From CAYOXD01 sp964407825 (lineage in GTDB: Bacteria; Desulfobacterota; Desulfobacteria; Desulfobacterales; JAFDDL01): 64,000 nt of DNA. The notes below the pieces were generated by a model. The model was not told the DNA's origin. It searched no databases and saw only the letters and a list, made by a program, of their open reading frames with translations. Below are positions 63,420 through 64,000 of the stretch, piece after piece; position 1 is the stretch's first letter; each line of letters starts with the position of its first letter. The position numbers and the translations under genes were made by a program. Location: assembly GCA_964407825.1 (NCBI GenBank), contig CAYOXD010000001.1:1-64000 (forward strand), written 5' to 3'.

Positions 63420-63496
63420 TCTTAACCTCCGAGCCCCTCCAGACTCATTTCCTGCTGTTCGTAATTCCCGGCCGGTACGCCGCCCCGGACGGAACG

Positions 63497-64000
63497 CTAC
63501 CGGTAACGTCGATGCTGTTTATAATAGGATTCCTTTGCCTCGTACATTCTTCGGTCCGCCTCATGGAACATCTGATCCGGCGCCACCGCATCGACACCGC
63601 AGGCCCCGAAACTGACGGTCACGGGCAACCGCACACCGCCTCCCGCATCAAACTCAACGCCACTGAAAACGCTGTTTTCCAGTCGGCTCACCATGTCCTG
63701 AGCGCCATCGTCCGTGGTATTGGTAAGAAGAAGAAGGAATTCATCCCCGCCGGTCCTGGCAACGAAGTCGGTCTCCCGCGACGCCGCAGCAAGGTGCTTT
63801 GCCACCGTCACGATCAGGGTATCCCCTGCGCCATGGCCATACGCGTCATTGGCACGTTTCAAACCGTTGACATCGGCCACGACGATGGCATAGGGAATAT
63901 CGAATTCGTGACGCTTTTTTTCCTCCTCCGCCAGGGCGGCTTCGAGATACCCCCTGTTGAACAGCCCTGTCAGGGGGTCGGTATTGGCCCGCTCCTCCAG
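63497..64000 (-). CDS. GGDEF-domain diguanylate cyclase (C-terminal part)
   Basis: The 167 visible residues are the C-terminal GGDEF domain; the gene runs off the end of the window. Landmarks are TDPLTGLFNRGYLEAAL, DVNGLKRANDAYGHGAGDTLI, the I-site RETD 5 residues before the catalytic TGGDEFLLL, and RRMYEAK. The active site and the product-inhibition site are intact, so it should make c-di-GMP. Confidence 0.9.
   Translation of the reverse strand: MEERANTDPLTGLFNRGYLEAALAEEEKKRHEFDIPYAIVVADVNGLKRANDAYGHGAGDTLIVTVAKHLAAASRETDFVARTGGDEFLLLLTNTTDDGAQDMVSRLENSVFSGVEFDAGGGVRLPVTVSFGACGVDAVAPDQMFHEADRRMYEAKESYYKQHRRYR

Overview
The window looks like a chromosomal piece of a GC-rich, anaerobic, respiratory Gram-negative bacterium, most likely a sulfate reducer of the Desulfobacterota (former Deltaproteobacteria, Desulfobacterales-like). 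The strongest evidence is a complete Qrc-type menaquinone reductase locus (qrcABCD), a System II cytochrome c maturation pair, an HcpR/Hcp nitrosative-stress locus and several dispersed palindromic intergenic repeats. The taxonomic assignment is an inference from gene content. The only run of Ns is 100 bases inside a tandemly repeated part of one gene, which marks a draft assembly.

Layout. 1-970: two decayed genes (a methyltransferase and a DUF2284-type metal-binding protein) around a small membrane protein. 970-5740: biotin operon bioA-F-D-B followed by a metallo-hydrolase. 6100-10830: a ferritin-like protein, hcpR, and divergent hcp with an HD-domain protein and a ferredoxin. 11.2-14.7 kb: EF-G convergent with an M48/TPR protease. 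14.7-17.7 kb: parA-parB-NYN-DUF3842-cooT. 17.7-26.2 kb: hybrid kinase with plsY, a FapA/DUF342 protein with 15-residue repeats and the assembly gap, a receiver-TPR protein, and a class I adenylate cyclase. 26.2-33.4 kb: a large palindromic repeat, FliL-like protein, aconitase, TatD, ArgS, a response regulator. 33.4-41.7 kb: dynamin-like GTPase, an internally deleted UvrD helicase, a small HTH protein, a TIGR02757 protein, ComEC and MurA. 41.7-49.8 kb: qrcABCD, a 53-residue His-tailed membrane protein, a strong terminator, and upstream ccsB/resB. 49.8-56.2 kb: M16 peptidase, histone-H1-like protein, PanP. 56.2-64 kb: tRNA-Met, a zinc-ribbon/DUF3426 protein, hpt, cbpA, mnmG, a radical SAM protein, CheZ and a GGDEF protein running off the end.

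How the genes work together. Qrc should pass electrons from periplasmic cytochromes to menaquinone, and the adjacent CcsB/ResB pair would mature the c-type hemes that QrcA needs. The hcp module has a palindromic FNR/HcpR-type operator between regulator and target, so it is probably a self-contained nitrosative-stress unit. BioABFD completes biotin from pimeloyl-ACP. PanP supplies beta-alanine for CoA. Signalling genes (hybrid kinase, two receivers, adenylate cyclase, CheZ, GGDEF) are scattered rather than clustered. Seven good sigma70-like promoters (TTGACN with 16-18 bp spacers) were found by eye. No CRISPR array, rRNA operon, transposase, prophage or recognisable defence island was seen.
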